From Platycnemis pennipes (taxonomy: Eukaryota; Arthropoda; Insecta; Odonata; Platycnemididae), in NCBI GenBank assembly GCA_933228895.1, contig OW121852.1:133729544-133793543 (forward strand): a stretch of DNA of 64,000 nt, given 5' to 3'. The notes below the pieces were generated by a model. It searched no databases. It worked only from the letters and a program-made list of their open reading frames with translations, and was not told where the DNA came from. Positions 61,520 to 64,000 of this stretch are shown here, in pieces (position 1 is the first letter of the stretch; each line of letters opens with the position of its first letter). The position numbers and the translations under genes are program-made.

Positions 61520-64000
61520 GTTTTTTATCTAAAATTAACAATTTCGCCCGTCTGCAGCTCTGTTCACCAAAATTTATGAAAAACATCCTATAAAAATAAA
61601 AAAATCCACTTCTCAGGCTTCCACTCAAACTTGGATTTTTTCATCTGAATTCATTTCTCCCGCTATTTTTTATCTAAAATTAACAATTTCGCCCATCTGC
61701 AGCTCTGTTCACCAAAATTTATGAAAAACATCCTATAAAAATAAAAAAATCCACTTCTCAGGCTTCCACTCAAACTTGGATTTTTTCATCTGAAGTCATT
61801 TCTCCCGCTGTTTTTTATCTAAAATTAACAATTTCGCCCGTATGCAGCTCTGTTCACCAAAATTTATGCAAAACATCCTAGTAAAATAAAAAAATCCACT
61901 TCTCAGGCTTCCACTCAAACTTGGATTTTTTCATCTGAATTCATTTCTCCCGCTATTTTTTATCTAAAATTAACAATTTCGCCCGTCTGCAGCTCTGTTC
62001 ACCAAAATTTATGAAAAACATCGTAGTAAAATAAAAAAATCCACTTCTCAGGCTTCCACTCAAACTTGGATTTTTTCATCTGAATTCATTTCCCCCGCTA
62101 TTTTTTTATCTAAAATTAACAATTTCGCCCGTCTGCAGCTCTGTTCACCAAAATTTATGAAAAACATCCTAGTAAAATAAAAAAATCCACTTCTCAGGCT
62201 TCCACTCAAACTTGGATTTTTTCATCTGAATTCATTTCTCCCGCTGTTTTTTATCTAAAATTAACAATTTCGCCCGTCTGCAGCTCTGTTCACTAAAATT
62301 TATGAGAAACATCCTATAAAAATAAAAAAATCCACTTCTCAGGCTTCCACTCAAACTTGGATTTTTTCATCTGAAGTCATTTCTCCCGCTATTTTTTATC
62401 TAAAATTAACAATTTCGCCCGTCTGCAGCTCTGTTCACCAAAATTTATGAAAAACATCCTAGTAAAATAAAAAAATCCACTTCTCAGGCTTCCACTCAAA
62501 CTTGGATTTTTTCATCTGAATTCATTTCTCCCGCTGTTTTTTATCTAAAATTAACCATTTCGCCCGTCTGCAGCTCTGTTCACCAAAATTTATGAAAAAC
62601 ATCCTATAAAAATAATAAAATCCACTTCTCAGGCTTCCACTCAAACTTGGATTTTTTCATCTGAATTCATTTCTCCCGCTGTTTTTTATCTAAAATTAAC
62701 AATTTCGCCCGTCTGCAGCTCTGTTCACCAAAATTTATGAAAAACATCCTAGTAAAATAAAAAAATCCACTTCTCAGGCTTCCACTCAAACTTGGATTTT
62801 TTCATCTGAATTCATTTCTCCCGCTGTTTTTTATCTAAAATTAACAATTTCGCCCGTCTGCAGCTCAGTTCACCAAAATTTATGCAAAACATCCTAGTGA
62901 AATAAAAAAATCCACTTCTCAGGCTTCCACTCAAACTTGGATTTTTTCATCTGAAGTCATTTCTCCCGCTATTTTTTATCTAAAATTAACAATTTCGCCC
63001 GTCTGCAGCTCAGTTCACCAAAATTTATGCAAAACATCCTGGTGAAATAAAAAAATCCACTTCTCAGGCTTCCACTCAAACTTGGATTTTTTCATCTGAA
63101 TTCATTTCTCCCGCTGTTTTTTATCTAAAATTAACAATTTCGCCCATCTGCAGCTCTGTTCACTAAAATTTATGAGAAACATCCTATAAAAATAAAAAAA
63201 TCCACTTCTCAGGCTTCCACTCAAACTTGGATTTTTTCATCTGAAGTCATTTCTCCCGCTATTTTTTATCTAAAATTAACAATTTCGCCCGTCTGCAGCT
63301 CAGTTCACCAAAATTTATGCAAAACATCCTATAAAAATAAAAAAATCCACTTCTCAGGCTTCCACTCAAACTTGGATTTTTTCATCTGAATTCATTTCTC
63401 CAGCTGTTTTTTATCTAAAATTAACAATTTCGCCCGTCTGCAGCTCAGTTCACCAAAATTTATGCAAAACATCCTAGTGAAATAAAAAAATCCACTTCTC
63501 AGGCTTCCACTCAAACTTGGATTTTTTCATCTGAAGTCATTTCTCCCGCTGTTTTTTATCTAAAATTAACAATTTCGCCCGTCTGCAGCTCTGTTCACCA
63601 AAATTTATGCAAAACATCCTAGTGAAATAAAAAAATCCACTTCTCAGGCTTCCACTCAAACTTGGATTTTTTCATCTGAATTCATTTCTCCCGCTGTTTT
63701 TTATCTAAAATTAACAATTTCGCCCATCTGCAGCTCTGTTCACTAAAATTTATGAGAAACATCCTATAAAAATAAAAAAATCCACTTCTCAGGCTTCCAC
63801 TCAAACTTGGATTTTTTCATCTGAAGTCATTTCTCCCGCTATTTTTTATCTAAAATTAACAATTTCGCCCGTCTGCAGCTCAGTTCACCAAAATTTATGC
63901 AAAACATCCTAGTGAAATAAAAAAATCCACTTCTCAGGCTTCCACTCAAACTTGGATTTTTTCATCTGAATTCATTTCTCCCGCTGTTTTTTATCTAAAA
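61520..64000 (+). repeat. Partial third copy of the 5,651-bp unit
   Basis: This matches about 44,710-47,190 with an offset of 16,808-16,810 bp. CGTATGCAGC is at 45,031 and 61,839, AAATAATAAA at 45,801 and 62,610, and CTCCAGCTG keeps the offset (CAGCTG at 46,591 and 63,401). The offset grows by single bases at an added T near 62,100 and where this copy has CTCCCGCTGTTTTTTATC instead of CTCCCCCTGTTTTTATC. The window ends inside the copy. Confidence 0.85.

Larger units (their letters stand above)
1..64000 (+). repeat. Continuous 145-bp tandem satellite array (about 440 monomers)
   Basis: The same unit is read end to end with no interruption. CTGCAG recurs at 22, 166, 311, 456, 600 and onward at 144- or 145-bp steps up to the end of the window. 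Landmarks in order from CTGCAG are a variable block (monomer positions 7-46), an A7 tract (47-53), CTTCTCAGGCTTCCACTC (58-75), TGGATTTTTT (81-90), GAATTC (96-101), a T6 tract (115-120) and a CpG-bearing end TTTCGCCCGT. All copies are head to tail in one orientation. Major variants are CTCAG or CTCTG near position 9, GCAAAAC or GAAAAAC near 27, and TAGTGAAAT, TATAAAAAT or TAGTAAAAT near 38. Monomer length and high-order organisation are typical of eukaryotic heterochromatic satellites. I do not recognise the family or species. Confidence 0.98.

Noticed and set aside
1..64000. CRISPR-like regular repeat spacing
   Set aside because: There are no unique spacers; the entire unit repeats. Length, eukaryote-type HOR structure and absence of cas genes rule it out.

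Overview
The whole 64-kb window is one satellite DNA array. About 440 head-to-tail copies of an AT-rich monomer fill it from first base to last, and both window ends fall inside a monomer, so the array extends beyond both sides. The basic unit is 145 bp, with a 144-bp variant. I count it from the PstI site CTGCAG (position 1); most copies also have an EcoRI site GAATTC. Every monomer I read is in the same orientation. I found no unique sequence, transposon, RNA gene or convincing protein gene. This points to heterochromatin of a eukaryote (pericentromere, centromere or a satellite block), not a bacterium or virus. A hand count of one consensus monomer gives about 36% GC and 37 C against 15 G on the + strand. 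The monomer length and mild CpG depletion would fit an invertebrate such as an insect, but nothing here identifies the species.

Layout. 1-1,055: mixed 144/145-bp monomers. 1,056-10,560: a higher-order repeat (HOR) of 21 monomers (3,042-3,043 bp), three copies plus a fragment. 10,561-12,912: a ragged transition zone with many indels. 12,913-13,920: seven consecutive 144-bp monomers; because 144 is divisible by three, an accidental 356-codon open frame runs through them. About 14,310-39,335: two near-identical tandem copies of a 12,513-bp unit (86 monomers plus a 54-bp stub). About 38,300-44,290: a further copy at a 6,230-bp period. 44,851-56,152: a tandem duplication of 5,651 bp (39 monomers). 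57,464-61,519: a tandem duplication of 2,028 bp (14 monomers). 61,520-64,000: a partial third copy of the 5,651-bp unit. Runs of 12 almost identical monomers occur at 47,208, 52,859 and 55,901.

The array reads as a record of repeated unequal exchange at several scales. Within the monomer, the clearest possible functional element is a 10-bp inverted repeat (AAAAAATCCA / TGGATTTTTT, 23-bp spacer) present in nearly every copy. No gene system is encoded; the interest lies in the repeat architecture.
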